Notes: generated by a model from the sequence alone, not told the origin. 64,000 bases of DNA from Kibdelosporangium sp. MJ126-NF4 (GCF_000826545.1 NZ_CDME01000012.1:1-64000); one strand, 5' to 3'; positions 8,730-17,793 are shown, counted from the first letter of the stretch. A program made the numbers and translations.

Positions 8730-8879
8730 GCAACGAAGGTGGCCTTCGGTGCGCGAGACGCACCAAAGGCCACCTTCGTTGCAGGGACACGACACGCCAA
8801 TCACCGTCATCGCCGTGCTGCCCCGTGCAACGAAGGCCGCCTTGGTTGCAGCCAGCGCACCGAAGGCCACATTGGTTGC
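8730..8879. repeat. Four palindromic 23-nt repeats in two pairs
   Basis: Units lie at 8730-8752, 8760-8782, 8827-8849 and 8857-8879. Each matches the pattern GCAmCrAAGG-nnn-CyTTsGkTGC, with small differences; the centre varies (for example TGG, CCA, CCG). Within each pair the starts are exactly 30 bases apart. The block fills the gap between two convergent genes. Units can each form a hairpin, and adjacent units can pair with each other. Confidence 0.8.
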
Positions 8880-8891
8880 GCGAGGTCAGCG

Positions 8892-9476
8892 CTAGGTACC
8901 GATCGGCCGCAGCGCGCTTCGTACCGTCTCCTCGGCGAACCGCACTGCGGCCGCTGCCGTGCCCGCCCTGCCCATGGCGGCGCCGTTGGCCTTCAGTCCG
9001 TCGATGATCAGCAGCAGGCGGTCCGCCAGCGTCCGGGGATCAGCCGCGCCTGTGCGCTGTGCCAGCGTGAACAGGCTGTCCCTGATGAACTCGAGGTTCT
9101 CGGCCGCCGCCTTGTTCACCGGGTGGTCCGGTTCGGGGAATTCGGCGTACGCGTTGTAGATGAAGCAACCGCGGAAGCCCGGTGCGGTCGACTGCTCGGC
9201 TACCCGCGCGACGAGGGCCACCAGCTGGTCCGCGGGCCCTTCGACCTGCTTCGCGGTCTCGTCCAGATCCTCGTTCCACGACCGCCTGCCTCGTCGGATG
9301 TAGGCCGCGACGAGGTCGTCCTTGGTCTCGAACTCGCGGTACAGCAGGTTCTTGCCGCAGCCTGCTTCGTCGACGATCTGCTGCATCCCCACCGCGTGCA
9401 CGCCGTGCGCGTTGAACAGGCGGCAGGCGGCGTCCAGGATTCGGTCCCGTGCCCCAGGATCCGGCTTACGAGGCAT
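8892..9476 (-). CDS. TetR/AcrR-family regulator of the adjacent SDR
   Basis: 194 residues. The helix-turn-helix covers about 8-52 (ILDAACRLFNAHGVHAVGMQ, then EAGCGKNLLYREFETKDDLV). The carboxyl part has the FRGCFIYNAYAEFPEPDHPV signature of the TetR_C group seen in YxaF/LmrA-like proteins. It is divergent from the SDR gene at 9611, and three GGACC/GGTCC palindromes lie between the two genes. It most likely represses both and is released by a substrate of the SDR. Confidence 0.88.
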   Translation of the reverse strand: MPRKPDPGARDRILDAACRLFNAHGVHAVGMQQIVDEAGCGKNLLYREFETKDDLVAAYIRRGRRSWNEDLDETAKQVEGPADQLVALVARVAEQSTAPGFRGCFIYNAYAEFPEPDHPVNKAAAENLEFIRDSLFTLAQRTGAADPRTLADRLLLIIDGLKANGAAMGRAGTAAAAVRFAEETVRSALRPIGT

Positions 9477-9501
9477 GCCGTCACCTTACCCGACCACTTT
9501 C

Positions 9502-9588
9502 GGACCACTCAGTCCGTGAGTGCTGGGTTGACACAGATTCGCCAGCTCGACCACGATAGGGACCGAGCGGTCCGGGACCGATCGGTCC
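9502..9588 (+). promoter_or_regulatory. Divergent promoter with three TetR operator palindromes
   Basis: GGACCGATCGGTCC at 9575-9588 is a perfect 14-bp palindrome. GGACCGAGCGGTCC at 9560-9573 differs by one central base. A weaker copy, GGACCACTCAGTCC, lies at 9502-9515 near the TetR start. TTGACA at 9528-9533 is a good -35 for the SDR gene, with CACGAT about 18 bases later as a weak -10, placing the two strong operators over the transcription start. Confidence 0.75.
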
Positions 9589-9610
9589 GCACTTCTGGGA
9601 GGAACTCTTC

Positions 9611-10402
9611 GTGGATCTGCAGTTGTCAGGCAAAACCGCCGTCGTCACCGGCGGAAGCAAGGGAATCGGGCTCGAGGTCGTCCGGCTGCTGCTCGCCGAG
9701 GGAGTCGAGGTCGTCAGCGGTTCCCGGTCGATCACCTCGGGGCTCAAGGAGACCGGCGCGCACGCGGTCACCGTCGACCTGTCCACTTCTGACGGTCCAC
9801 AGCGGCTGATCGACGAAGCGGTCGGCCACCTCGGTGGGATCGACATCCTGGTCAACAACGTCGGCGTCGGCGACAGCGACAGCCTGGTCGAAGGGGCCAC
9901 TCACACCCTGCTCACGCTGCCGGACAGCGCGTGGGAAAGCGAGTTCAACCTGCACTTCTACAGTGCGCTGCGTGCCACGAGGGCCGCGCTGCCCAGCCTG
10001 ATCGAACGCAGGGGCGTCGTGGTCAACGTGTCGTCCATCGGCGCGCGGCTGGTCGGCGGCGGGCCGGTCAACTACAACGTCTCCAAGGTCGCCCTGAACG
10101 CGTTGACCAAGATCACCGCCGAGCAGTTCGGCGGTCAGGGTGTCCGGGCGATCACCGTGTCCCCCGGCCCGGTCAGTACAGGCGTCTGGACCGATGACAA
10201 CGGTTTCATCGCCAGGGTGGCGCGCAGCCACGGCCGCACGCGCGAGCAGCAGGTCGAAGAGATGACGCAGCAGATGGGCATCTCCACCGGGCGCATCAGC
10301 ACACCGGTGGAGGTCGCCCAGCTGATCGTGTTCGCGGCGGCGCCGAACAACATCACCGGCGTCGACTACCTCATCGACGGCGGCGTGGTCAAGACCGCCT
10401 GA
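9611..10402 (+). CDS. Short-chain dehydrogenase/reductase
   Basis: 263 residues, classical SDR. TGGSKGIG (nucleotide binding, about 14-21), NNVG (about 84-87), and the catalytic Ser-Tyr-Lys as VSSIGARL with YNVSK (about 138-160). The carboxyl end SNI-like TGVDYLIDGG is standard. GTG start at 9611 with GAGGAA upstream. It oxidises or reduces an alcohol/ketone with NAD(P)H; the substrate is unknown. Its expression is probably set by the divergent TetR. Its stop overlaps the htaA stop by 14 bases on the other strand. Confidence 0.88.
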   Translation: MDLQLSGKTAVVTGGSKGIGLEVVRLLLAEGVEVVSGSRSITSGLKETGAHAVTVDLSTSDGPQRLIDEAVGHLGGIDILVNNVGVGDSDSLVEGATHTLLTLPDSAWESEFNLHFYSALRATRAALPSLIERRGVVVNVSSIGARLVGGGPVNYNVSKVALNALTKITAEQFGGQGVRAITVSPGPVSTGVWTDDNGFIARVARSHGRTREQQVEEMTQQMGISTGRISTPVEVAQLIVFAAAPNNITGVDYLIDGGVVKTA

Positions 10403-13400
10403 CCCTCCGTCCGAAGTACACCATCGACGCCCCGGACAGCAGGAACAACGTACCCATGGCAACCAGGCCGAACGGCGCCGCTCCGGTGTTGGCCAGCTTG
10501 CCCTGTGGCCGGAAGTTCAGCGGTGGCACCAGGTCATCCGACGAACCCGAGGCGCCGCCGCCACCACCGCTGCCACCGCCGGTCGACGAGTTCCCCGCAG
10601 CGGGCAGCGACGAGCACGCGGCACCCAGCGTGACCGTCAACTCGTCGAGCTTCTCGCCCTTCCCGTAGTACCCGGCGAAAGCCTCGTCGCTGGCAAGCGT
10701 CGAAGCGACACCGGTGACCGTCAGCACACCGTTCGCTGACGTTGTCTTCGCCGCTTCGAAGTTCAACTTCGCCAACTCGACACCGGTCTGTTTGGTCGGC
10801 TTGCCCGGCGCGCCCGCACCAGCCTTCAACTCGACATCCGCGAACACGGAGCCCACTTTGCCGTCGGCGACGACGCGCGGATTCGCGAGGACGACGCTGA
10901 ACTGGTGCGCCGGGTAGGTGAAGGTGATCGTCCCGCCGAACGAAACATCGAACTTGGTGTTCGATGTGAACGTCGTCGACTTGAACGGATACTGGTGCAG
11001 ACCAGTCTTCACGCCGTTCGGGTTGGCCTGGACGTCGACGTCCGTGACCACAGCACCATCCGAGCCGATGATGCTGTTGCCCTTACCGCCACCGACATAG
11101 TTGCGGAAGCTTTGTTTGAAGCCCCACAACAGGTTGCCCTTCTCGTACTTGCCGTTCGCCTCACACCCGGTTGGCGGGTTGGTAGTCGGTGGGTTGGTAG
11201 TCGGTGGGTTCGTGGTTGGCGGGTCGGTAGTCGGAGGGTCGGTCGGCGGAGGAGTGGTGGTCGGTGGCGTTGACGGCACCGTGGCACACGCGGCACCGAT
11301 CCTGACCGTCAGATCGTCGAGCTTGTCGCCCTTCACATAGAACCCGGCGAAAGCCTCAGCACTCGCAAGAGTCGAAGCAATACCCGACACCGTCAGTACA
11401 CCGTCAGCCGACGTCACCTTCGCGGCCTCGAAGTTCAACTTCGCCAACTCGACACCAGTCAGCTTCGTCGGTTTGCCCGGTGCGCCCTCGCCAGCCTTCA
11501 ACTCCACATCCGCGAACAACGAACCCCCATTGCCATCGGCAACGACACGCGGATTCGCAAGCACAACACTGAACTTGTGCCCCGGATAGGTGAACGTGAT
11601 CGCTCCGCCGAACGAAACATCGAACTTCGTGTTCGACGTGTACGTCGCAGCCTTGAACGGATACTGGTGCACACCAGTCGCCACACCGTTCGCATTCGCC
11701 TGGACATCGACGTCCGTGACCACAGCACCATCCGAACCGACGATGCCGTTGCCCTTACCGCCACCGACATACCCGCGGAAGCTTCGCTTGAAGCCCCACA
11801 ACAGGTTCCCCTTCTCGTACTTCCCGTTCGCCTCACATCCAGTCGGCGGAGGAGTGGTGGTCGGCGGCGTTGACGGCACCGTGGCACACGCGGCACCGAT
11901 CCTGACCGTCAGATCGTCGAGCTTCTCGCCCTTCACATAAAACCCAGCGAACGCCTCAGCACTCGCAAGAGTCGAAGCAATACCCGACACCGTCAGCACG
12001 CCCTCGGCTGACGTCACCTTCGCTGTGCTGAAGTCCAGCTTCGCCAACTCGACACCGACCAGCTTCGTCGGCTTGCCCGGCGCGCCCTCGCCAGCCTCCA
12101 ACTCCACATCCGCGAACAACGAACCCCCATTGCCATCGGCAACGACACGCGGATTCGCAAGCACAACACTGAACTTGTGCGCCGGATAGGTGAACGTGAT
12201 CGCTCCGCCGAACGAAACATCGAACTTCGTGTTCGACGTGTACGTCGCAGCCTTGAACGGATACTGGTGCACACCAGTCGCCACACCGTTCGCATTCGCC
12301 TGGACATCGACGTCCGTGACCACAGCACCATCCGAACCGATGATGCTGTTGTCCTTGCTGCCACCGATGTAGTTGCGGAAGCTTCGCTTGAAGCCCCACA
12401 GCTTATTGCCCTTCTCGTACTTGCCGTTCGCCTCACACCCGGCCGGAGGGTTGGCGGGCGGCGTTGTCGGCACCGTGGCACACGCAGCACCGATCCTCAC
12501 CGTCAGATCGTCGAGCTTCTCGCCTTTGCCGTAGAACCCGGCGAAAGCCTCATCACTCGCCAGCGTCGAGGCGATACCCGAGACCGTCAGCACGCCCTCG
12601 GCTGACGTCACCTTCGCTGTGCTGAAGTCCAGCTTCGCCAACTCGACACCGACCAGCTTCGTCGGCTTGCCCGGCCCACCCTCAGCAACCTTCAACTCCA
12701 CATCCGCGAACAACGAACCCACCGCGCCATCAGCCACGACACGCGGATTGGCGAGAACGATCGTGAACTGGTGCGCCGGATAACTGAAGGTGATCGCGCC
12801 ACCGAACGAGGTCTCGAACTTGGTGTCCGATGTGTAGGTCGCAGCCCTGAACGGATACTGGTGCACACCGGTGGTCACACCGTTCGGGTTGGTCTGGACA
12901 TCGAGGTCCGTGACCACAGCACCGTCCGAACCGACGATGCTATTGCCCTTACCGCCACCGACATACCCGCGGAAGCTTCGCTTGAAGCCCCACAACAGGT
13001 TCCCCTTCTCGTACTTCCCGTTCGCCTCACAACCTGAGGGCATGTCCGCGCTGAACGACACAGTGCCGGTGTCGAGCTGCGTGCCCTTCTTGTAGCCGCC
13101 CTGTCCGGCGAACGAGGCAGCGCCGTCCTCGGTCAGCGATGCCGACTTGATCTTCACGGTGGCGTTGCGTCCCGACACCGTGGGCTTGCCGTCGAACTCC
13201 AGGTCGGCGTAGGCCAACTCCTTCGGCCCGAACACCTTCTCTGGCTGGGTCTTGGTGCCGAGGAACGCAGAGCTGACGGTCACGTACAACACGCCCTTGC
13301 CGTCGGGCGTGAACACGACCTTCGGGTTGGCCAGGGTGTAGTCCCAGATCATGTGCTGTTCGAACGCGAAACTGACCTTGCCCGCGTACTGTGCCTCGCC

Positions 13401-14057
13401 CTTGCCCGCGCGCGGGTCGTAGGTCGCTGTCCTGAACGACCAGATGTACGGGTAGGGAGCCTGTGTACCCGCGGTGTCGAAGTTGGCGCCCTGGCTCGGC
13501 GTGATGGTGCCGCCGCCGTCGACGTAGTTGCGCCATGAGGACTTCAATCCCCACTGCAGCGCTCCCTCGACCGGCGGTGGGACAGTGATTCCCTTGAAGT
13601 TCAACGGGACCACGATGTCGAGCGACGTGTCCGGGTTGTTCCACGGGAAGATCATCAGGTAGTACTGCTCTTTGGCGGCGGTGATCTGCTCGCCGTCCGC
13701 GGCCGTGTACTCGGCGTCCACGCTCAGCTCGGTCTGCCAGGTGCCGTCCTGGTTCAGCTGGATGCCGCCGTTCTCCACCTTCAGCAGCTTGCTGTACTGG
13801 GTGAAGTTCGTCTTCGCCCGGTCCCGCCACCCTGTCCGCTGTGGACCGACCCGGACGCCGTAGCCCTTGCCGTCACCGTACGCCGGGTCGAACGCCGTGC
13901 CCGAGACGGTGATCTTCGCTTCTTTCGGGGCGAGGTCGCTGGTGGCGGACACGGAGACGCGCGGCACCGGCGTGTCGGCGGCCGCTGCCAAGGGCGTCGC
14001 CGCGACGAGCAGCAGCGCCCCCAGCACGGCCGCACCCGAGCGTCTTAACCTACTCAT
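10389..14057 (-). CDS. htaA: Five-domain HtaA cell-wall heme-binding protein with LAxTG sorting signal
   Basis: 1222 residues, long for the family. Signal peptide 1-27; an Ig-like domain about 30-155; then a first HtaA domain about 165-335 (QWGLKSSWRNYV start) and four more beginning GCEANGKYEKG near residues 342, 539, 740 and 963. Each opens with the WGFK(R/Q)SFRxY(V/I) motif. Thr/Pro linkers separate the later domains. The end has a Gly/Ser linker, LANTGA (about 1188-1193), a membrane span and RRVRRS, which fits a class E sortase substrate. HtaA domains bind heme or hemoproteins, so this protein should take heme at the surface and pass it to the importer encoded upstream. It overlaps the preceding gene by eight bases and is the last gene of the operon. 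Confidence 0.92.
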   Translation of the reverse strand: MSRLRRSGAAVLGALLLVAATPLAAAADTPVPRVSVSATSDLAPKEAKITVSGTAFDPAYGDGKGYGVRVGPQRTGWRDRAKTNFTQYSKLLKVENGGIQLNQDGTWQTELSVDAEYTAADGEQITAAKEQYYLMIFPWNNPDTSLDIVVPLNFKGITVPPPVEGALQWGLKSSWRNYVDGGGTITPSQGANFDTAGTQAPYPYIWSFRTATYDPRAGKGEAQYAGKVSFAFEQHMIWDYTLANPKVVFTPDGKGVLYVTVSSAFLGTKTQPEKVFGPKELAYADLEFDGKPTVSGRNATVKIKSASLTEDGAASFAGQGGYKKGTQLDTGTVSFSADMPSGCEANGKYEKGNLLWGFKRSFRGYVGGGKGNSIVGSDGAVVTDLDVQTNPNGVTTGVHQYPFRAATYTSDTKFETSFGGAITFSYPAHQFTIVLANPRVVADGAVGSLFADVELKVAEGGPGKPTKLVGVELAKLDFSTAKVTSAEGVLTVSGIASTLASDEAFAGFYGKGEKLDDLTVRIGAACATVPTTPPANPPAGCEANGKYEKGNKLWGFKRSFRNYIGGSKDNSIIGSDGAVVTDVDVQANANGVATGVHQYPFKAATYTSNTKFDVSFGGAITFTYPAHKFSVVLANPRVVADGNGGSLFADVELEAGEGAPGKPTKLVGVELAKLDFSTAKVTSAEGVLTVSGIASTLASAEAFAGFYVKGEKLDDLTVRIGAACATVPSTPPTTTPPPTGCEANGKYEKGNLLWGFKRSFRGYVGGGKGNGIVGSDGAVVTDVDVQANANGVATGVHQYPFKAATYTSNTKFDVSFGGAITFTYPGHKFSVVLANPRVVADGNGGSLFADVELKAGEGAPGKPTKLTGVELAKLNFEAAKVTSADGVLTVSGIASTLASAEAFAGFYVKGDKLDDLTVRIGAACATVPSTPPTTTPPPTDPPTTDPPTTNPPTTNPPTTNPPTGCEANGKYEKGNLLWGFKQSFRNYVGGGKGNSIIGSDGAVVTDVDVQANPNGVKTGLHQYPFKSTTFTSNTKFDVSFGGTITFTYPAHQFSVVLANPRVVADGKVGSVFADVELKAGAGAPGKPTKQTGVELAKLNFEAAKTTSANGVLTVTGVASTLASDEAFAGYYGKGEKLDELTVTLGAACSSLPAAGNSSTGGGSGGGGGASGSSDDLVPPLNFRPQGKLANTGAAPFGLVAMGTLFLLSGASMVYFGRRVRRS
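11169..11272. repeat. Tandem coding repeat for the Pro/Thr linker of HtaA
   Basis: Degenerate 15-base units (GTTGGTAGTCGGTGG and variants) encode repeated PPTTN/PPTTD pentapeptides between HtaA domains 4 and 5. Such arrays expand and contract easily, so linker length may vary between strains. Confidence 0.7.
11499..12340. repeat. Near-identical 242-bp direct repeat inside htaA (600-bp period)
   Basis: Bases 11499-11740 and 12099-12340 differ at one position (11581 c, 12181 g). They encode the core of HtaA domains 4 and 3. Outside this block the copies diverge at synonymous and other sites, so the identity is recent homogenisation rather than constraint. Confidence 0.85.
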
Positions 14058-14916
14058 TGCTTGACTCTTTCCTTGCTGCCAGGCGTCGACGGGACACCAC
14101 CAAGCCGCCGAGTGCCACCAGGACCAGCACTGGGATACCGATGATCAGCCAGAGGTTCGGCCCGTTGTCCGGTCCCAGCGGCTGTGACTGCGCCGCCGGT
14201 TGCGGGGTCTGGGGCTGGCTCTCCGGCTGCGAGCTCGACGTCGTCACGGCTGTGGTCGACGTCGTCGCCGGGGGCGGTGTGGTGGTCGTGGTGACAGGCG
14301 GTGGTGGTGTTGCCGGTGTCGTTGCCTGAGTTGGAGGTGGTGGTGCGGGCTGCTGGTTCGGGACAGCGAAACTGATCGGTGTGAAGGTCTCGTTGTTGGC
14401 GTTCACCACGCCGTGCGCGCCGACGGTGATCACGCCGCACTGCGTCTTCAGGCAGTCCACTTCGGCCACGCCGCCGGACCTGTCGGCCGCCTTGAACTTC
14501 GCGCCGGGGATGTTGAGCTTGGTGCTCCACGTCCCGTTCTCGTTGAGCAGGCCGCCGTTGGCCGACGACGCGGTGTCGCTGCCGGGGAACGCCACGAAGC
14601 GCTGGTAGCCGTTGTTGTCCTTGGTCTCCCGGTCCTGCACGTACCGGAAGGTCGCGCCGCTGGCGCCGCCCTTGCTCGGCCGCCACGCGCCGCCAGCCGG
14701 GTCGGACACCCAGCCGAAGAACACGTAGATCCCGCCGTGCCCGTTCTTGACGGACTGGAAACCCTGGCCCTGCACGGTCAGCGAGGTCGCGTACGCCGGG
14801 TCCGCGCTCGTCGGCGACACGGTGACGGCAGCGCCTTGAGCCTGGGCCGCCGGAGCGGCGGCGAGGCCAACCACTGCGGCCAAGCCCAGACCGTGCATCA
14901 GTACTCGTGCTCTCAT
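14050..14916 (-). CDS. Membrane-anchored surface protein of the heme locus (HtaB/HtaC-like position)
   Basis: 288 residues. Signal peptide 1-26; a beta-rich domain about 27-190 with VSPTSADPAYATSLTVQG; a Pro/Thr/Ser-rich spacer about 190-250; one membrane span (LWLIIGIPVLVLVALGGLVV) and a basic tail RRRLAARK. The globular part resembles the Ig-like domain that begins the neighbouring HtaA protein more than a full HtaA domain. It sits between the ABC importer and htaA and is joined to hmuV (TGAATG) and htaA (8-base overlap), so it likely works as an intermediate heme carrier or scaffold in the envelope. Confidence 0.75.
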   Translation of the reverse strand: MRARVLMHGLGLAAVVGLAAAPAAQAQGAAVTVSPTSADPAYATSLTVQGQGFQSVKNGHGGIYVFFGWVSDPAGGAWRPSKGGASGATFRYVQDRETKDNNGYQRFVAFPGSDTASSANGGLLNENGTWSTKLNIPGAKFKAADRSGGVAEVDCLKTQCGVITVGAHGVVNANNETFTPISFAVPNQQPAPPPPTQATTPATPPPPVTTTTTPPPATTSTTAVTTSSSQPESQPQTPQPAAQSQPLGPDNGPNLWLIIGIPVLVLVALGGLVVSRRRLAARKESSNE

Positions 14917-15744
14917 TCAGCCCTCCCGGTATGGCATGACGACCGGTCGGCCGGTGCGCGGATGTGCGAACACCTCGACCCGGTGGTGGTAGACCTCGCT
15001 GAGCAGGTCCTCGGTCAACACTTCGGCTGGCGGGCCGTCCGCGACCACCTGGCCGTTGGACAGCACCGCGATCCGGTCGGCGTGCGCGGCGGCGACGCCG
15101 AGGTCGTGCAGGACGACGAGGACCGCGTCGCCGACCGAGGCGCGCTGCCTTGCGATTCCCAGCACGGACTCGGCGTGTTTGAGGTCGAGCGCGGCCGTGG
15201 GCTCGTCCAGCAGGACGATGCCGGTCTGCTGGGCGAGAACACGCGCCAGCGCCGCGCGAGCCTGTTCCCCGCCGGACAACGAGTTGAAGTTGCGCTGTTC
15301 GAACTCCGTCGTCTCGGTGAGCGCCATGACCTCGGCGACGACAGCGTCGTCGTCCTCGTCGCCCTCGCCCCACGGCGCGCGGCCCATCCGGACGACCTCG
15401 CCGACCGTGAACGGAAACGACAACGTGATCCGCTGCGGCAGCACGGCCCTGCGCCGCGCGAGGTCCATGGTGGACCACTCCGCGAGCGGCCTGCGGTCGA
15501 TCCAGACCACTCCGGCGTCCGGTGTGATGTCCCCGGCGATCGCGCTGAGCAACGTGGATTTCCCCGACCCGTTCGGGCCGACGAGCGCGAGCACCTCACC
15601 GGCCCTCAGGTCGAGCGACACGTCGTCGAGCACCGGACGGCCGCCGAGGTGGACGGTGACGCCTTCGACTCTCAGCGCCTCCTTGCCGAGTTCGAGCCGG
15701 TCCGGCAGATCGACGCGTGTACCCAGTCCCCACGTCAGTTTCAT
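14917..15744 (-). CDS. hmuV: Heme ABC transporter ATP-binding protein
   Basis: 275 residues. Walker A is GPNGSGKST (about 50-58), the signature is LSGGEQARAAL, Walker B is IVLLDEP, and the switch His is in VLHDLGVAAAHADR. Relatives energise uptake of heme or ferric siderophores. It starts with ATG at 15744, overlapping the permease stop as ATGA. An amino extension of about 25 residues precedes the core. Neighbouring HtaA proteins favour heme over siderophores as the substrate. Confidence 0.92.
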   Translation of the reverse strand: MKLTWGLGTRVDLPDRLELGKEALRVEGVTVHLGGRPVLDDVSLDLRAGEVLALVGPNGSGKSTLLSAIAGDITPDAGVVWIDRRPLAEWSTMDLARRRAVLPQRITLSFPFTVGEVVRMGRAPWGEGDEDDDAVVAEVMALTETTEFEQRNFNSLSGGEQARAALARVLAQQTGIVLLDEPTAALDLKHAESVLGIARQRASVGDAVLVVLHDLGVAAAHADRIAVLSNGQVVADGPPAEVLTEDLLSEVYHHRVEVFAHPRTGRPVVMPYREG

Positions 15745-16754
15745 GCCCAGCCCCCTGCCCGGCGCCGGGTGCGGCGCAGCAGCCAGAAGAACAGCGGGCC
15801 ACCGACGAGCGCGGTGAGCATCCCGATCGGCAGGTCCACGAACCGGATCAGGCCGCGTGCGCCGAGGTCGGCCGTGACCAGAAGCAACGCGCCGCCCAGG
15901 GCACTGGCGGGCAGCAGCACCCGGTGGCCGGGGCCGACGATCATGCGGATCGCGTGCGGGACGACGAGCCCGACGAACGCGATGACCCCGGAGAACGACA
16001 CCGCCGCCGAGACCATCAGCGCGACGAGCACGATCGCCCCCACCCGCAACGCCTCGACGTTCACCCCGAGGTGCCGCGCGGAGCGCTCCCCCAGCGACAG
16101 CAAGTCCATCCGGCGAGCCAGCAGCATCGCGAGCACCAGGCCGACAGCTGCCAGCGGGAGCACCGACCACACGTACGGCCACCGCGATCCGGCAATGCTT
16201 CCCAGTTGCCAGAACACGATCTGTTCGCGCGCCTGCTGATCACCGAGGAACGTCAGGAACGCGATGGCGGCACCGGCGACGGCGTTGACCGCGATCCCGG
16301 TCAGCAACAACGTGACCACTTCGGTTTTCCCGCGCGCCCTGGACAGCACGTACACCGCCATGGTCGTGCCGAGGCCGAAGACGAACGCGAAGACCGGGGT
16401 GGTGAACTGGCCGAACAGACTGATGTGGAACACGATCGTCAGGCACGCCCCGACCGCGGCTCCCAGCGACACCCCGACCACACCTGGTTCGGCCAGCGGG
16501 TTTCCGAAGATCCCCTGCATCAGCGCGCCCGTGACGCCGAGCATCGCGCCGACCAGCAGGGACATCACCACTCGGGGAAACCGGATGGCCCACAGCGTCG
16601 ACTCGGCGGCGGGATCGGCGGCGCCGCCACCGAACACCGACCGGACGACTTCGCCGAGCGGGACCGGGAACTGCCCGACCGAAGCAGACACCAACGCCAT
16701 CACGACAACACCCGCGATGAGCGTCACGAACAACGCGACGACCCGAAGCTTCAC
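15741..16754 (-). CDS. hmuU: Heme ABC transporter permease (FecCD family)
   Basis: 337 residues with about nine to ten hydrophobic spans. FecCD-family signatures include RFPRVVMSLLVGAMLGVTGALMQ-like residues near 57-80 and GxIxFVGLVVPHAIRM near 255-270. It forms the membrane channel as a dimer. GTG start at 16754 overlaps the hmuT stop (GTGA). Confidence 0.92.
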   Translation of the reverse strand: MKLRVVALFVTLIAGVVVMALVSASVGQFPVPLGEVVRSVFGGGAADPAAESTLWAIRFPRVVMSLLVGAMLGVTGALMQGIFGNPLAEPGVVGVSLGAAVGACLTIVFHISLFGQFTTPVFAFVFGLGTTMAVYVLSRARGKTEVVTLLLTGIAVNAVAGAAIAFLTFLGDQQAREQIVFWQLGSIAGSRWPYVWSVLPLAAVGLVLAMLLARRMDLLSLGERSARHLGVNVEALRVGAIVLVALMVSAAVSFSGVIAFVGLVVPHAIRMIVGPGHRVLLPASALGGALLLVTADLGARGLIRFVDLPIGMLTALVGGPLFFWLLRRTRRRAGGWA

Positions 16755-17764
16755 TTGGCGTCCCCGTAGAGCGCCTTGGCCAGCGCGTCGAGCACGTTCG
16801 CGGTCAGCGGGCCGAAGCCGAGTATCTGGGTGTCGTCCATGTCGACGACACGCCTGCGTTGCCCTGCGGGCGTTTGCGCGACGCCGGGCAGTTGCAGGAT
16901 GCCGTCGACACCACCGACGGACTGCAGCCCCTTGGTCATGACCAGGATCACGTCCGGCCGCGCACCGGCCAGCGCCTCCGGGTTGATCGGCTTCATCCCG
17001 TCCATCCCGACCTCGGTCGCGACGTCGACGCCGCCGACGGCCTCGATCAGCGAGTCGACCCCGCTGCCCCTGCCGAACATGTAGTAGACCCCGGCCTGGC
17101 CACGCAGATAGAGGAACACGATGCGGGGCTTGTGTTCCGGGTTGGCCCGTTTGGCGATCGAGGCCTTGGCCCCGGTGATCTCCCTGGTGGTGCGCTCGAT
17201 CAGCTGGGCACCTGCCTCCGGCACGCCCAGTGCGGCAGCGACCTGGCCGATGATGTCGTCGACGTTGTCGATCGTCCGCTTGGAATCCGTGACCACGACC
17301 GGGATTCCGGAGTCACGCAACTGCAGGACGACGTCCCACGGGCCGAGCGTAGTGTCAGTGATCACAACGGTCGGCCGCAGCGCCATGATCGCCTCGGCGT
17401 TGAGCTGGTGACCGTTCGCAGTGATCACCGGCAGTTTCCTGGCCGAGGGGAAGCCTGTCGACGTGTCGCGGCCGACCACCCTGTCCCCCAGGCCAAGGCC
17501 GAAGACCGTGGCGGCGAGCGTGCCGTACGTGTCGAAGGCGAGAATGCGGTCCGCGCTGGTCACGGTCACTTTCGTGCCTTGGTTGTCGGTGACCGCGGCC
17601 GGCAGTTTCGGTTGCGGCGCGGGAGAGATCGGCACGATGTCCGACTGGGCGACTACCGCCGTTGTTGGTCCATTGCCCTCTGTGACGTTTTGTGGTGAAG
17701 TGCCTACGGACGGCGCGGAACAGCCCGCAATCAGGACCAGGGCAACGAAAAACCATCTCAGCAC
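16751..17764 (-). CDS. hmuT: Heme-binding lipoprotein of the ABC importer
   Basis: 337 residues. The signal ends in a lipobox, LIAGC, with Cys15 as the predicted lipidated residue. The rest is a helical-backbone-linked periplasmic-binding fold: RILAFDTYGTLAATVFGLGL, then MALRPTVVI and GARPDVILVM. The HmuT group binds heme in Gram-positive importers. It is the first gene after the iron box; the GTG start at 17764 lies 11 bases from it, so the box must overlap the promoter or leader. Confidence 0.9.
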   Translation of the reverse strand: MLRWFFVALVLIAGCSAPSVGTSPQNVTEGNGPTTAVVAQSDIVPISPAPQPKLPAAVTDNQGTKVTVTSADRILAFDTYGTLAATVFGLGLGDRVVGRDTSTGFPSARKLPVITANGHQLNAEAIMALRPTVVITDTTLGPWDVVLQLRDSGIPVVVTDSKRTIDNVDDIIGQVAAALGVPEAGAQLIERTTREITGAKASIAKRANPEHKPRIVFLYLRGQAGVYYMFGRGSGVDSLIEAVGGVDVATEVGMDGMKPINPEALAGARPDVILVMTKGLQSVGGVDGILQLPGVAQTPAGQRRRVVDMDDTQILGFGPLTANVLDALAKALYGDAK

Positions 17765-17774
17765 GGGCTCGACA

Positions 17775-17793
17775 TTAGCTTAGCCTTACCTAA
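17775..17793. promoter_or_regulatory. DtxR/IdeR-type iron box
   Basis: TTAGCTTAGCCTTACCTAA matches the 19-bp consensus TTAGGTTAGGCTAACCTAA at 16 positions. It lies between hmuT (leftward) and a secreted protein gene (rightward). With iron plentiful, a DmdR/IdeR protein should block both directions. Confidence 0.85.

Noticed and set aside
8730..8879. CRISPR array
   Set aside because: Units are palindromic and diverge from each other, spacers are 7 or 44 nt and no cas genes are near.
14200..16239. 679-codon rightward frame across the heme transporter genes
   Set aside because: Antisense shadow of hmuV/hmuU and the anchored protein; no domain, no ribosome site, His/Arg-rich composition.
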